A stretch of 60,723 bases of DNA from an uncultured Flavobacteriales bacterium (GCA_938085105.1 CALKGK010000048.1:1-60723); one strand, 5' to 3'. Counted from the first letter of the stretch, positions 49,753 to 58,612 are shown. The notes: generated by a model from the sequence alone, not told the origin. Numbers and translations: made by a program.

Positions 49753-51096
49753 TTAAATCCCCGTGTAATTCGACGGAGTGATGGTTTTCATGTATTTTTT
49801 AGTTGCATCGTCCACTTCTAAGGTATCAATAAAATCGTGGATGCTTTTCTGGTTGATGACTTCATTCTTCCTGGTCAACGCTTTCAGTGCTTCGTAAGGA
49901 GATGGGTAGTTCTGTTTTCTCAAGATGGTTTGAATGGCTTCCGCTACCACCGCCCAGTTGCGTTCAAGGTCGGCTTCAAATGCGCTTTCATTCAACAATA
50001 ATTTCCCGAGACCTTTCTCCAAAGATTTCAAGGCTATCATTCCATGAGCGAAGGGCATTCCGATGTTTCGAAGCACAGTAGAATCGGTGAGATCTCGTTG
50101 CAATCGTGAAATAGGCAACTTGGCCGACAAGAATTCCAAAAGCGCATTGGCAATGCCCAAGTTTCCTTCGCTGTTTTCGAAGTCAATGGGGTTCACTTTG
50201 TGCGGCATGGCTGATGACCCTACTTCTCCTTGCTTGATTTTCTGCTTGAAGTAATCCATAGAAACGTAGGTCCAGACATCGCGATCCAAATCAATCAAAA
50301 TGGTGTGGATTCTTTTCAAACAATCGCAAAGCGCTGCGAGGTTATCGTAATGCTCAATTTGTGTGGTGGTTTGCGAGCGAGAGAGCCCAAGTGCTTCATT
50401 GACAAAGCGGTTTCCAAATGCTTTCCAGTCGCGTTCTGGATAAGCGACGTGGTGGGCGTTGAAATTACCGGTCGCACCACCAAATTTAGCAGAGTACGGA
50501 ATGGCGTCCAATTGCTTGAATTGCACATCCAATCGCTCCACAAAAACCATCATCTCCTTGCCCAAACGGGTGGGAGATGCTGGCTGACCGTGAGTTCTGG
50601 CGAGCATGGGCACATCTTTCCAATCCGATGCGAGTGCCGCCAACTGATCGCGAACAGCTTGCAACATTGGTCGGTAAACGTCTTTCATCGCCGCTTGAAT
50701 GCTCAGCGGAATTGCGGTGTTGTTGATGTCTTGAGAAGTGAGTCCGAAATGAATGAACTCCTTATAGTCTTCCAATCCCATTTCATCGAATTTGGCCTTC
50801 ACGAAGTACTCCACTGCTTTCACGTCGTGGTTGGTCACTTTCTCTGTTTCTTTGATGACGCTAGCATCGCTTTCTTGAAAATCTTGATAAACGGCTCTCA
50901 ACTGCGGCACCACTGCTCGATCAATCCCTTTAAGTTCAGGCAATTCCGCTTCCATCAATGCAATAAAGTATTCAATTTCAACCCAAACCCGGTAACGGAT
51001 CAAGCCAAATTCAGAAAAGTAAGGTGCAAGAGAAGAGGTATGTCTGCCATAACGGCCATCCGCTGGAGATACAGCAGTTAAAGGATTGAGTTCCAT
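49753..51096 (-). CDS. purB: Adenylosuccinate lyase
   Basis: PurB catalyses two steps of purine synthesis, splitting fumarate from SAICAR and from adenylosuccinate. The 447-residue protein has the family signature GSSAMPHKVNPIDFEN, plus FGLTSQDINNTA, MLARTHGQPASPTRLGKEM and GATGNFNAHHVAYPE. The length is normal. A promoter -7 TATCTTTG lies 22 nt upstream. It shares a 73-bp divergent region with the metallo-hydrolase gene and runs into the ABC exporter gene. Confidence 0.97.
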   Translation of the reverse strand: MELNPLTAVSPADGRYGRHTSSLAPYFSEFGLIRYRVWVEIEYFIALMEAELPELKGIDRAVVPQLRAVYQDFQESDASVIKETEKVTNHDVKAVEYFVKAKFDEMGLEDYKEFIHFGLTSQDINNTAIPLSIQAAMKDVYRPMLQAVRDQLAALASDWKDVPMLARTHGQPASPTRLGKEMMVFVERLDVQFKQLDAIPYSAKFGGATGNFNAHHVAYPERDWKAFGNRFVNEALGLSRSQTTTQIEHYDNLAALCDCLKRIHTILIDLDRDVWTYVSMDYFKQKIKQGEVGSSAMPHKVNPIDFENSEGNLGIANALLEFLSAKLPISRLQRDLTDSTVLRNIGMPFAHGMIALKSLEKGLGKLLLNESAFEADLERNWAVVAEAIQTILRKQNYPSPYEALKALTRKNEVINQKSIHDFIDTLEVDDATKKYMKTITPSNYTGI

Positions 51097-51118
51097 AAAA
51101 TTCGATTGTAAGAAGCGG

Positions 51119-51126
51119 CAAAGATA
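51119..51126 (-). promoter_or_regulatory. -7 element TATCTTTG for purB
   Basis: It is a perfect minus-strand TAnnTTTG box, 22 nt before ATG 51096, in the divergent region. Confidence 0.6.
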
Positions 51127-51157
51127 ACCAATTGTGTGAAGGCTGAGCAGAAGGACT

Positions 51158-51165
51158 TATCTTAG
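51158..51165 (+). promoter_or_regulatory. -7-like element TATCTTAG for the metallo-hydrolase gene
   Basis: It has one mismatch to TAnnTTTG and ends 4 nt before ATG 51170. It is facing the purB promoter in a 73-bp divergent region. Confidence 0.4.
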
Positions 51166-51169
51166 CACT

Positions 51170-52021
51170 ATGAATTTATATTCCATTAACAACGGTTATT
51201 TCAAACTCGACGGCGGCGCCATGTTTGGTGTTGTACCCAAGAGCATCTGGCAAAAGAGCAACCCTGCAGACAGCAACAACATGTGCTCCTGGGCCTTGCG
51301 TTCACTTTTGATTGAAGATGGCGACCGACTCATGCTCATCGATTGTGGAATGGGCGATAAACAAAGTGAGAAATTTTTCAGCTATTACTACATGTTTGGG
51401 GATGATTCCTTGGACGCTTCTTTGGCCAAGCACGGTTTTCATCGCGACGACATCACCGATGTTTTCCTCACTCACCTCCATTTTGATCATTGTGGTGGAG
51501 CAATTGAATACAACCAAGAGCGTACCTTTCTTCAACCTGCTTTTAACAATGCCACTTTTTGGAGTTGTGAACCGCACTGGAAGTGGGCAACAAATCCCAA
51601 CCCAAGAGAAAAGGCCAGTTTTTTAAAGGAAAACATCCACCCCATTGAAGACAGCGGTCAACTTAAATTTGTACCAAGAAGTGGTCGGTATTCAGAAAAT
51701 GTGTTCCCAAAAATGGATATCTTTTTTGCCGATGGACACACCGAAAGCCAGATGATTCCTCACATCAAGTACAAGGGAAAGACTTTGGTTTTTATGGCTG
51801 ATTTGCTTCCGTCTACCGGACACATCCCTCTTCCCTACGTGATGGGCTATGACACCCGACCATTGCTTACTTTGGATGAAAAATCCCAGTTTTTAAATCG
51901 GGCTGCCGACGAAGAATTTGTATTATTTTTGGAGCACGACGCCGGAAATGAGTGTTGCACTGTGAAGCACACTGAAAAAGGAGTTCGACTCGATAAAACA
52001 TTCAAGCTATCAGACATCTAA
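51170..52021 (+). CDS. Metallo-beta-lactamase fold hydrolase
   Basis: The 283-residue protein has the MBL metal-binding motif THLHFDHCGG and the strand LLIEDGDRLMLIDCGMGD. The C-terminal part has FFADGHTESQMIPHIKYKGKTLVFMADLLPS. The layout resembles lactonase-type hydrolases such as AHL lactonases, but the actual substrate is unknown. The start is ATG 51170. Its stop overlaps the N-terminal part of the next reading frame. Confidence 0.9.
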   Translation: MNLYSINNGYFKLDGGAMFGVVPKSIWQKSNPADSNNMCSWALRSLLIEDGDRLMLIDCGMGDKQSEKFFSYYYMFGDDSLDASLAKHGFHRDDITDVFLTHLHFDHCGGAIEYNQERTFLQPAFNNATFWSCEPHWKWATNPNPREKASFLKENIHPIEDSGQLKFVPRSGRYSENVFPKMDIFFADGHTESQMIPHIKYKGKTLVFMADLLPSTGHIPLPYVMGYDTRPLLTLDEKSQFLNRAADEEFVLFLEHDAGNECCTVKHTEKGVRLDKTFKLSDI

Positions 52022-52917
52022 TCCTCCTCCTTTTCCTTCTTGGAAGTGCGTTTGCCAGTCAAGCCCAAGCCCTGAAGTACAAATACGAAACCGCCCAACT
52101 TGCAGAATGGCGTGGCGGCATTACCATTGTTGTTTTGAATGGTGAAGAAGAGAAAAACAGTTCGCTCATTCAATCTGCGGGCAGTAGTTCAGCTCGTGGC
52201 AGCAAAGCCATTACCAATAGGGAATTGATCTCCTCGGTGGAAAAGCACCTCCTGGAAATTGAGCATTATTTCTGCTACCTCAAGCCCAATGAAACCTTAG
52301 GGGTCGATGTTAGCCAAATGACTTTGTTTGATGCTGCTGGAGAAGAAGTCAGCTTTCGAAGCATTCAGGGGCGAAATTTCTTTATCCTGCGCGTTGTGGA
52401 TGGGTACTATGATAACTACTCCGATTTTACCATCATCAAGAAAGAAAAACTTTGGTCTACCTACACAGCAGATCCGCTCTTGGCTCCGATTCAACTCATG
52501 CTGCTCAAACGCGAACGCTTTCAAAACATCACCGAAACCTGGCTCAAAGATGGTGGCTATCGAAAATTCAACGCTCAACTGAAGCAGGGCGAGATGATCT
52601 ACTTCAACGACCTCCAACTCAAAAACCTGAAAGAACTCCAGCAAAACGGGCTGGATCAGAATGGAAAGTTGAGCGGACCCGATGAAGAACTCAAATCACT
52701 CCTTCAAGACATTGTGGATGGTGACCAGTTGTACCAAGTGCTTTTGGTAGAACGACTCCTTCCCTTCGAGAAACAAAAAGGAAACAAAAGGCACATCGTG
52801 AATTACCGGCACTACTATTATCTGGACACTTCCATTCCCACTTTCAAACGGGTTGATAGCGCCATGGAAGCCTTAATTCGATTGATGAACCAGCGTTACA
52901 TCGATTTCATTGAGTAG
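52009..52917 (+). CDS. Secreted protein of unknown function whose start codon is not canonical
   Basis: The clearly coding frame ends at 52917. Read upstream from TTG 52135 it stays open to the TAA at 51994-51996. The codons from about 52012 encode RHLILLLFLLGSAFASQAQA, a perfect signal peptide. No ATG, GTG or TTG lies in frame before it. The best candidates are ATC 52009 or ATT 52000; a single base change (ATC to ATG) would give MRHLILLLFLLGSAFA. The 302-residue product has no known domain and is acidic and beta-rich in part. It overlaps the end of the metallo-hydrolase gene. TTG 52135 is possible but would drop the signal. Confidence 0.68.
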   Translation: MRHLILLLFLLGSAFASQAQALKYKYETAQLAEWRGGITIVVLNGEEEKNSSLIQSAGSSSARGSKAITNRELISSVEKHLLEIEHYFCYLKPNETLGVDVSQMTLFDAAGEEVSFRSIQGRNFFILRVVDGYYDNYSDFTIIKKEKLWSTYTADPLLAPIQLMLLKRERFQNITETWLKDGGYRKFNAQLKQGEMIYFNDLQLKNLKELQQNGLDQNGKLSGPDEELKSLLQDIVDGDQLYQVLLVERLLPFEKQKGNKRHIVNYRHYYYLDTSIPTFKRVDSAMEALIRLMNQRYIDFIE

Positions 52918-52933
52918 AGAAATGGCTCCTGAA

Positions 52934-53977
52934 TCAGGCTTTTTGTTTCCACTTGAGAATGGACTTATTGATCTTTGAAATCAAAGCTGGACCCTCGTAA
53001 ACGTAGCCCGTATAGATTTGAAGTAAGCTCGCACCGGCTTCCAGTTTTTCGATAGCGTCTTCGGCACTCGAAATTCCTCCCACCCCGATGATGGGAAAAC
53101 TCCCTTGGCTCTTTTGGTGAAGATAGGCGATCACCTCCGTTGCTCTTTTTCGAACGGGAGCACCACTTAATCCGCCAGCACCAATTTCTTCCACCTTTTT
53201 CGCATCTGTTTTTAAAGCAGAACGATCGATGGTCGTATTGCTTGAAATGAGTCCGTCAATTTGGGTTTCTTGCACAATCTCGACGATGTCATCAAGCTGC
53301 TCATTGGTCAAATCCGGCGCAATTTTCAGGAGAATTGGTTTTTGAATGGCCTTGTTTTGATTCAGGTCTTTCAGTGTATTCAGTAATTTCTTGAGCGGTT
53401 CTTTTTCCTGAAGTTCTCTCAAATTGGGGGTATTTGGAGAAGATACGTTCACCACAAAATAATCCACCACATCGAACAAAGCATTGAAGCACTTCACGTA
53501 ATCTTCCGTGGCCAGCTCATTCGGAGTGATTTTATTCTTCCCGATGTTTCCGCCAATGACGATCTTGGTTTTTCTTTTCTTCAGGCGTTGCACAGCTTCT
53601 TCCACTCCGCCATTGTTGAACCCCATACGATTGATCAAACCTTGGTCTTCCGACAAACGAAACAGACGGGGTTTCGGGTTTCCGTCCTGACCAACGGGCG
53701 TGAGGGTTCCCACTTCCACAAAGCCAAAACCAACATATTCCAACTCATTGAATAAGGTGGCATCTTTGTCGAAACCTGCAGCCAAACCAACCGGGTTAGG
53801 GAATTTAATTCCGAACAACTCCGTCTCGAGATCAGGGTGGGAGAACACGAATTTCCGTCTAAAAAAAGACTTCATCCCGGGAAATTTCAAGGTAGAACGA
53901 AGAAGCTTAAAACTCAAGTGATGCACCCGCTCTGGGTCCATGGTGAAGAATAAAGGACGAATGATCTGCTTATACAT
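52934..53977 (-). CDS. pyrD: Dihydroorotate dehydrogenase (quinone), class 2
   Basis: PyrD oxidises dihydroorotate to orotate in pyrimidine synthesis, passing electrons to membrane quinones. The product (347 residues from ATG 53977) has the class 2 N-terminal helix ([26 protein letters not shown]), [27 protein letters not shown] and the FMN-binding [12 protein letters not shown] prefer ATG 53977 over 53995: a perfect -7 box sits in the extra residues, 4 nt before 53977. Confidence 0.97.
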   Translation of the reverse strand: MYKQIIRPLFFTMDPERVHHLSFKLLRSTLKFPGMKSFFRRKFVFSHPDLETELFGIKFPNPVGLAAGFDKDATLFNELEYVGFGFVEVGTLTPVGQDGNPKPRLFRLSEDQGLINRMGFNNGGVEEAVQRLKKRKTKIVIGGNIGKNKITPNELATEDYVKCFNALFDVVDYFVVNVSSPNTPNLRELQEKEPLKKLLNTLKDLNQNKAIQKPILLKIAPDLTNEQLDDIVEIVQETQIDGLISSNTTIDRSALKTDAKKVEEIGAGGLSGAPVRKRATEVIAYLHQKSQGSFPIIGVGGISSAEDAIEKLEAGASLLQIYTGYVYEGPALISKINKSILKWKQKA

Positions 53978-53981
53978 GCTG

Positions 53982-53989
53982 CAAAGGTA
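53982..53989 (-). promoter_or_regulatory. -7 element TACCTTTG for pyrD
   Basis: It is a perfect minus-strand TAnnTTTG box, 4 nt before ATG 53977. Confidence 0.6.
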
Positions 53990-54164
53990 ATTCATATTCC
54001 GTCCTCCTAAAACGACTTCAACAAAGAAGGAGCAGTAAAGAACTGAGGTTCAAATTCTTCAAAAGGACTCATTTTTAAGATTTATCCACGAAAGACTTGC
54101 AGTTTTCAACAAATAACGTAATTTAGAAACAACTTAAAACATTACCTTTTAACGAATTACTTTC

Positions 54165-54239
54165 ATGTCTCACGCATTGGTGAAAAAGTGCCTTTTGGCC
54201 TTGCTCATTATCTCAAGTGCCTTACTTCTCGTGGCCTAA
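54165..54239 (+). CDS. Possible single-helix micropeptide (24 residues)
   Basis: ATG at 54165 opens a 24-codon frame, MSHALVKKCLLALLIISSALLLVA, closed by TAA. The product has two lysines and a 16-residue hydrophobic helix, like known membrane micropeptides. A near -7 box TACCTTTT at 54143-54150 (one mismatch) lies 14 nt upstream. It may be random. No domain can be assigned. Confidence 0.3.
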   Translation: MSHALVKKCLLALLIISSALLLVA

Positions 54240-54318
54240 ACCACTTTTTCCTTGAAGTAGTGAATAACTTTGTTGATACTTGACGTGTCTCAGAGGAGGA
54301 ATCCTCACCCCATCCCGC

Positions 54319-54326
54319 TATCTTTG
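54319..54326 (+). promoter_or_regulatory. -7 element TATCTTTG for the gene at 54359
   Basis: It is a perfect TAnnTTTG box, 32 nt before ATG 54359. A -33 is not clear. Confidence 0.5.
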
Positions 54327-54358
54327 AGTTTAGAGAATCACCAATCTAATTCACTGGC

Positions 54359-54901
54359 ATGCTAGCACTCTTCGGAAAGAAGAAACTTACAGACGAAAAG
54401 GTGGCCAACATCATCGTTAATACCACCATGGAGACCGTTGAAAAAGGGTGGCCGGACGTGGCTGGCTTCATCAATGATGCCCCAGAGTTCGTGCGCAATC
54501 CAAATTTATCAGAAAACGATTTCGGGAGATTTTTAATGGTTGTTGTTGCTGGGAATTTTGACTTTATCCCCCGCCATTTTGTGGAAGGACACGATCGAGT
54601 GATCATTCGTCTTTGCATTGAAAAATTCGCCCGCATTTTTGACCTTCCAACGGAAGAATTTGCCGCGAAGATTAAAGAATACCGAACACTCATGAGTAGG
54701 GTTAACCACCCTTCAAAAAACACCCTATACGCCATGTCAAAAGGGGTGTTCTACAAATATGAACTCAACAAGTTCCAAGAAGAGTTCTTCCAAAAAGCGA
54801 ACGTACCCAACCCCATTTTTCTCAAAAACTTGGACGACATCATGAAGATGTTCCTTTGGGATTTTGAAGCCTTCACGGAAAGATATAAAGTGGTGGGTTA
54901 A
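54359..54901 (+). CDS. Hypothetical protein, conserved-looking, no known domain
   Basis: The 180-residue product begins MLALFGKKKLTDEKVANIIVN and is mostly helical, with a mix of charged and aromatic residues. It has no signal peptide or membrane helix, so it should be cytoplasmic. I do not recognise a family. Motifs such as ENDFGRFLMVVVAGNFDFIPRHF and FDLPTEEFAAKIKEYRTLMS look conserved. It ends convergent with the ketoacyl synthase gene, overlapping by 4 nt. Confidence 0.7.
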   Translation: MLALFGKKKLTDEKVANIIVNTTMETVEKGWPDVAGFINDAPEFVRNPNLSENDFGRFLMVVVAGNFDFIPRHFVEGHDRVIIRLCIEKFARIFDLPTEEFAAKIKEYRTLMSRVNHPSKNTLYAMSKGVFYKYELNKFQEEFFQKANVPNPIFLKNLDDIMKMFLWDFEAFTERYKVVG

Positions 54902-55959
54902 CAGCGTTCCAGCACCACACTAATTGCATTTCCCCCAAAGCCCAAAGCGTTTACAAGGACGGTATTGAGTTGTTCAGGAATGGGATGCGCTTCTTCCAAG
55001 CCCTTTGGTATTTCGGGACACCAGCCTTTCATCAATTCCATCGCCCAGAGGACATTCATCAAACCAGACACTGCCAAAGTGTGTCCCAACATCCATTTGT
55101 TAGAGAGCACTGGAAGATCTCCTAAAACAGTGTGAATGGCCCTTAGTTCATTCTCATCGCCCAAACGGGTTCCTGGTGCATGAGCGATCACGGCGTCCAC
55201 CCTGGGAGCATTGGCGTTCAGCAAGGCCTGCTTCATGCTTTGGACAATGTTCTCTCCTCGAAGATCGGCAGCATGAGCGCCGCGTTCAAAACCTTGTCCT
55301 ACCCCACTGATTCGGAAATCACAATTCTTACCCCGAAGATTGGATAGCACCAAAAGCGCTGCACCTTCTCCCAAAACCAAGGTATTTTCCTTCTTCGCCA
55401 CCAAGGGCAAACAAGGAGTTCCCTTTCTTTTTGAGTACAAGTTCAAAGCATCAAATTGAGCAAAAGTGAATGGACTAAGACAGGCCTCGGAAGCTCCAAC
55501 CACTGCTTGTTCTACTCTTCCTGAAGACAAATACTCCTGAGCGTTCAAAATCGACTGCAAACCGCCCGAGCAGGTCATGCTGTGATCGAGCACATTTCCC
55601 TCAACTTGCAAAATCTGAGCTACCGCACTGGAGAGTCGGCCAGCTGTGGTTATGGGCGAGGTAAAAGGAGAAACCTTCCCCCGTTCCAAAAAGTCTTTCA
55701 TGGCCTGCTCCAAACTCAGCGTTGCTCCTCGAGAACTGGCTAAATTCACCAAATTGGGCGATAATTCTGCCGACAATTCAATCATCCCAGCGCAGTGCAA
55801 AGCCAAGTGAACAGAACGATCATCCTTTCGAAATTCACTTGCAACATTCAAAATGTCAACCACCTTCCCTACCCAACGCCCGTCCACACATTGGAGTCCG
55901 CCACTAGCAAAGTTATTTTCACCTGCAGCACTAATGAAGGCGTGGGAATTAATGTACAT
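54898..55959 (-). CDS. Beta-ketoacyl synthase family protein, overlapping bioA
   Basis: The 353-residue product has a thiolase-fold condensing enzyme layout. The catalytic cysteine is C130 in SMTCSGGLQSI, with the two histidines in AHAPGTRLGDENE and LGHTLAVSGL. The C-terminus is GFGGNAISVVLERC. It is shorter than FabF (about 410 residues), and lacks some of its loops. It starts at ATG 55959, 11 nt inside bioA, so both are translated from one transcript. In several Bacteroidota a ketoacyl synthase gene sits in the biotin cluster and may help make the pimeloyl chain; that is an inference here. Confidence 0.85.
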   Translation of the reverse strand: MYINSHAFISAAGENNFASGGLQCVDGRWVGKVVDILNVASEFRKDDRSVHLALHCAGMIELSAELSPNLVNLASSRGATLSLEQAMKDFLERGKVSPFTSPITTAGRLSSAVAQILQVEGNVLDHSMTCSGGLQSILNAQEYLSSGRVEQAVVGASEACLSPFTFAQFDALNLYSKRKGTPCLPLVAKKENTLVLGEGAALLVLSNLRGKNCDFRISGVGQGFERGAHAADLRGENIVQSMKQALLNANAPRVDAVIAHAPGTRLGDENELRAIHTVLGDLPVLSNKWMLGHTLAVSGLMNVLWAMELMKGWCPEIPKGLEEAHPIPEQLNTVLVNALGFGGNAISVVLERC

Positions 55960-57244
55960 CTTCCGAATTTTTTTCAGCAATTTCCTCGCGAAGCACTTCC
56001 TCAAAAACCCCATAAGCCCAGCGCAATTCTTCATCGCTGATCGCATAAGGCGGCAAAAGATAGATCACATCTCCCAGCGGACGAACCAACAAACCATGCT
56101 TCATGAAGGCATCGTACAAACGCTGACGAACAGGGTGCATGTAACCGGCCGTGGTATCGCTTTCAACTTGAATGGCTAAAATGGTTCCCAAGCACCTCAC
56201 CTCCTTCACTCCTGGCCAGTTCTTCATGGAACGAGCCGCAGTTTTGTGCATCTCTGAAATCGCCTTGATCCGATCCCAAGTTTCCTCTTCCTCCATCAAA
56301 TCAAGCGAAGCACAAGCAGCACTACAAGCCAAGGGGTTTCCGGTGAAGGAGTGTCCGTGCAGAAAAGCGAGGTTCAAATCTTCGGTGAGAAAGACATCGT
56401 ACAACCATCGCTGACAAACGCTTAAGGACATCGGCAAAGCCCCTCCTGTGAGTCCTTTAGACAGACAGATCACATCCGGTACTTCACTTAATTGATTGCT
56501 CGCAAACCACGTTCCCGTGCGTCCAAATCCCGTCATCACCTCATCAGCGATGGTGATGGTATTGTGTTCTTTGGCGATGCGTAAAAGTTCATTCAGCACC
56601 TCAGCCTCGTGCATGATCATCCCTCCTGCACCTTGAACCAAAGGCTCAAAAATGAAGATGTTGTTTTCTCCTAGGGCTTCTTTAAACGTGCTCAAACACG
56701 CCGCTTTGTTCTCAGCAGTGGGCGATGGGATGAATTTCACATCAAAAAGGTGCTGCTCAAAAGGATCGGTGAAGAAACCACGAGCTCCTGCAGACATCGC
56801 TCCGAAAGTATCGCCATGGTAAGCGTCTTCGAGGGCGATAATGGTGATTTTATCGACACCATCGTGCTGCACATACTTCTGAATCCCCAGTTTTAAGGCC
56901 ACTTCGATGGCGGTAGATCCATTATCTGAGAAAAAGAATTTCCAATCGGCTTGGGGAAGGTGCTTGGGCAAACGTTCACAGAGTTCAACGGCCGGATCGT
57001 GCGTAAAACCAGCAAAAATAACGTGCTCAATGCGATCCAACTGCTCCTTTATTCGCTTTGCCATGTGAGGATGAGCGTGTCCGTGCAAATTCACCCACCA
57101 CGAAGAAATGGCGTCCATGATCTTGTTTCCCTGTTCATCGTAAAGCCAAACTCCCTTACCACGGATAATTTTGGGCAAATCGGGCCATTCGGTCATCTGA
57201 CTAAAGGGATGCCAAATGGGATAGGTATTCAAATCAATTTTCAT
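55949..57244 (-). CDS. bioA: Adenosylmethionine-8-amino-7-oxononanoate aminotransferase
   Basis: BioA transfers the amino group of SAM to KAPA to give DAPA, in biotin synthesis, with PLP. The 431-residue protein has the family start IWHPFSQMTEW, the SSWWVNLHGHAHP segment and GDTFGAMSAG. DEVMTGFGRTGTWFAS is the PLP-ring aspartate region, and the lysine is in CLSKGLTGGALPMSLS. It starts at ATG 57244, overlapping the smpB stop by 4 nt (ATGA). Other biotin genes are not in the window. Confidence 0.96.
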   Translation of the reverse strand: MKIDLNTYPIWHPFSQMTEWPDLPKIIRGKGVWLYDEQGNKIMDAISSWWVNLHGHAHPHMAKRIKEQLDRIEHVIFAGFTHDPAVELCERLPKHLPQADWKFFFSDNGSTAIEVALKLGIQKYVQHDGVDKITIIALEDAYHGDTFGAMSAGARGFFTDPFEQHLFDVKFIPSPTAENKAACLSTFKEALGENNIFIFEPLVQGAGGMIMHEAEVLNELLRIAKEHNTITIADEVMTGFGRTGTWFASNQLSEVPDVICLSKGLTGGALPMSLSVCQRWLYDVFLTEDLNLAFLHGHSFTGNPLACSAACASLDLMEEEETWDRIKAISEMHKTAARSMKNWPGVKEVRCLGTILAIQVESDTTAGYMHPVRQRLYDAFMKHGLLVRPLGDVIYLLPPYAISDEELRWAYGVFEEVLREEIAEKNSEDVH

Positions 57245-57684
57245 ATTCTTCCCGCTCGGTCGATGTCGCGTTTAAGGTCTTTCTGCTTGAGGTCGTCGCG
57301 CTTGTCGTGCAACTTCTTCCCTTTGGCCACAGCAATTTTCAACTTCGCGAAGCCACTTTCACTGATGAACATGAGGATGGGAACGATGGTCAGACCAACG
57401 TTTTTCAATTTCTTCTCCAGCTTTTCAAGCTCGTGTTTGGACAAAAGTAGTTTGCGCGGACGTTTGGGTTTGTGGCTCACGTAGCCGCTGTTTTCATATT
57501 CGGCAATGAACATGTTGTAAACGAACAACTCTCCGTTTTTGAAACGACAGTAGCCTTCTACAATGCTTGCTTTTCCAGCACGAACGCTTTTGATTTCTGA
57601 GCCCAAGAGCATGATGCCCGCAGTCATTTCATCTTCCAAAAAGTAGCGGTACGACGCTTTCTTATTTTTTATTTCTACTGCCAT
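57241..57684 (-). CDS. smpB: SsrA-binding protein (tmRNA partner)
   Basis: SmpB binds tmRNA and brings it to stalled ribosomes for trans-translation. The 147-residue protein has the canonical features: IKNKKASYRYFLEDEMTAGIMLLGSEIKSVRAG, an OB-fold core, and the basic tail GKKLHDKRDDLKQKDLKRDIDRAGRI. The length and conserved tail are normal. A promoter -7 TATCTTTG lies 7 nt before ATG. It is the first gene of smpB-bioA-ketoacyl synthase. Confidence 0.97.
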   Translation of the reverse strand: MAVEIKNKKASYRYFLEDEMTAGIMLLGSEIKSVRAGKASIVEGYCRFKNGELFVYNMFIAEYENSGYVSHKPKRPRKLLLSKHELEKLEKKLKNVGLTIVPILMFISESGFAKLKIAVAKGKKLHDKRDDLKQKDLKRDIDRAGRI

Positions 57685-57691
57685 AAGTCAA

Positions 57692-57699
57692 CAAAGATA
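57692..57699 (-). promoter_or_regulatory. -7 element TATCTTTG for smpB
   Basis: It is a perfect minus-strand TAnnTTTG box, 7 nt before ATG 57684. Confidence 0.6.
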
Positions 57700-57901
57700 A
57701 GGGAAGAGAACAAGGTAGTGGAATCCTCAGCATTATTTTGACTTCCACGATTGCAAGGCATTGAAAACGGGTTCAATCGTGAAAATTTGCGGACATCAAG
57801 CCAAGAAAAGCGGCCAGACCAAGGAAAATGCCTTCATCCCTCGATTAAAAAAGGGAACTTTTGTATTTTCACGCCTCAAATCAGAAGAAAGTATACGCAT
57901 T

Positions 57902-58612
57902 ATGGGAAGAGCATTTGAATTCCGCAAAGCAAGAAAGATGAAACGTTGGTCGCAAATGGCCAAAACCTTCTCCAGAATTGGAAAAGACATCGTGATCGCC
58001 ATTCGTGAAGGAGGGCCTGATCCCGAATCCAATTCCCGCTTGCGTGCCGTGATTCAAAATGCCAAAGAGGCCAACATGCCTTTGGAAAATGTGAATCGTG
58101 CCATCAAAAAGGCCACCGATAAAGATCAAGGCGATTACAAAGAGGTTTTGTTCGAAGGTTATGGTCCGCACGGAATTGCTATTTTGATTGAAACTGCCTC
58201 TGACAACAACAACCGAACAGTGGCCAACATTCGTTCTTACTTCAACAAATGCAACGGAAACTTGGGAACCTCAGGATCCGTGTCGTTCATGTTTGATCAT
58301 ACCTGCAACTTCAAAATTGCCAAGGGAGATCACGATTTGGAAGAACTGGAGTTGGAATTGATCGATTATGGGGTAGATGAAATCTTTGCAGAAGACGAAG
58401 CCATCATGATTTACGGTGCATTCGAAAGCTTTGGAGCCATTCAGGGTAAACTCGAAGGCGATGGAATTGAAATCCTGTCGTCCGGTTTTGAACGCATTCC
58501 ACAAAACACCACGAAATTGGCACCAGAGCAGGTGGCCGACATTGAAAAATTGCTTGAAAAAATTGAGGAAGACGACGACGTTCAGAACGTATACCACAAC
58601 ATGGAAGAATGA
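57902..58612 (+). CDS. YebC/PmpR family regulatory protein
   Basis: The family includes DNA-binding regulators (PmpR) and translation factors that help ribosomes at hard sequences. The 236-residue protein begins at ATG 57902 with GRAFEFRKARKMKRWSQMAKTFSRIGKDI. It has the conserved GGPDPESNSRLRAVIQNAKEANMPLENVNRAIKKA segment and GTSGSVSFMFD. A frame from 57761 would add a non-conserved 47-residue leader. The stop overlaps the next gene by ATGA. Confidence 0.95.
   Translation: MGRAFEFRKARKMKRWSQMAKTFSRIGKDIVIAIREGGPDPESNSRLRAVIQNAKEANMPLENVNRAIKKATDKDQGDYKEVLFEGYGPHGIAILIETASDNNNRTVANIRSYFNKCNGNLGTSGSVSFMFDHTCNFKIAKGDHDLEELELELIDYGVDEIFAEDEAIMIYGAFESFGAIQGKLEGDGIEILSSGFERIPQNTTKLAPEQVADIEKLLEKIEEDDDVQNVYHNMEE

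Larger units (their letters stand above)
53996..54358. other. Intergenic region with a possible micropeptide and a promoter
   Basis: The 363 bp contain a possible 24-codon gene (54165-54239), a promoter box (54319-54326) for the next gene and no other coding region. No clear terminator is seen. Confidence 0.5.

Noticed and set aside
50230-51081. 283-codon frame antisense to purB
   Set aside because: It lies wholly inside the well-supported purB gene on the other strand and has no recognisable domain.
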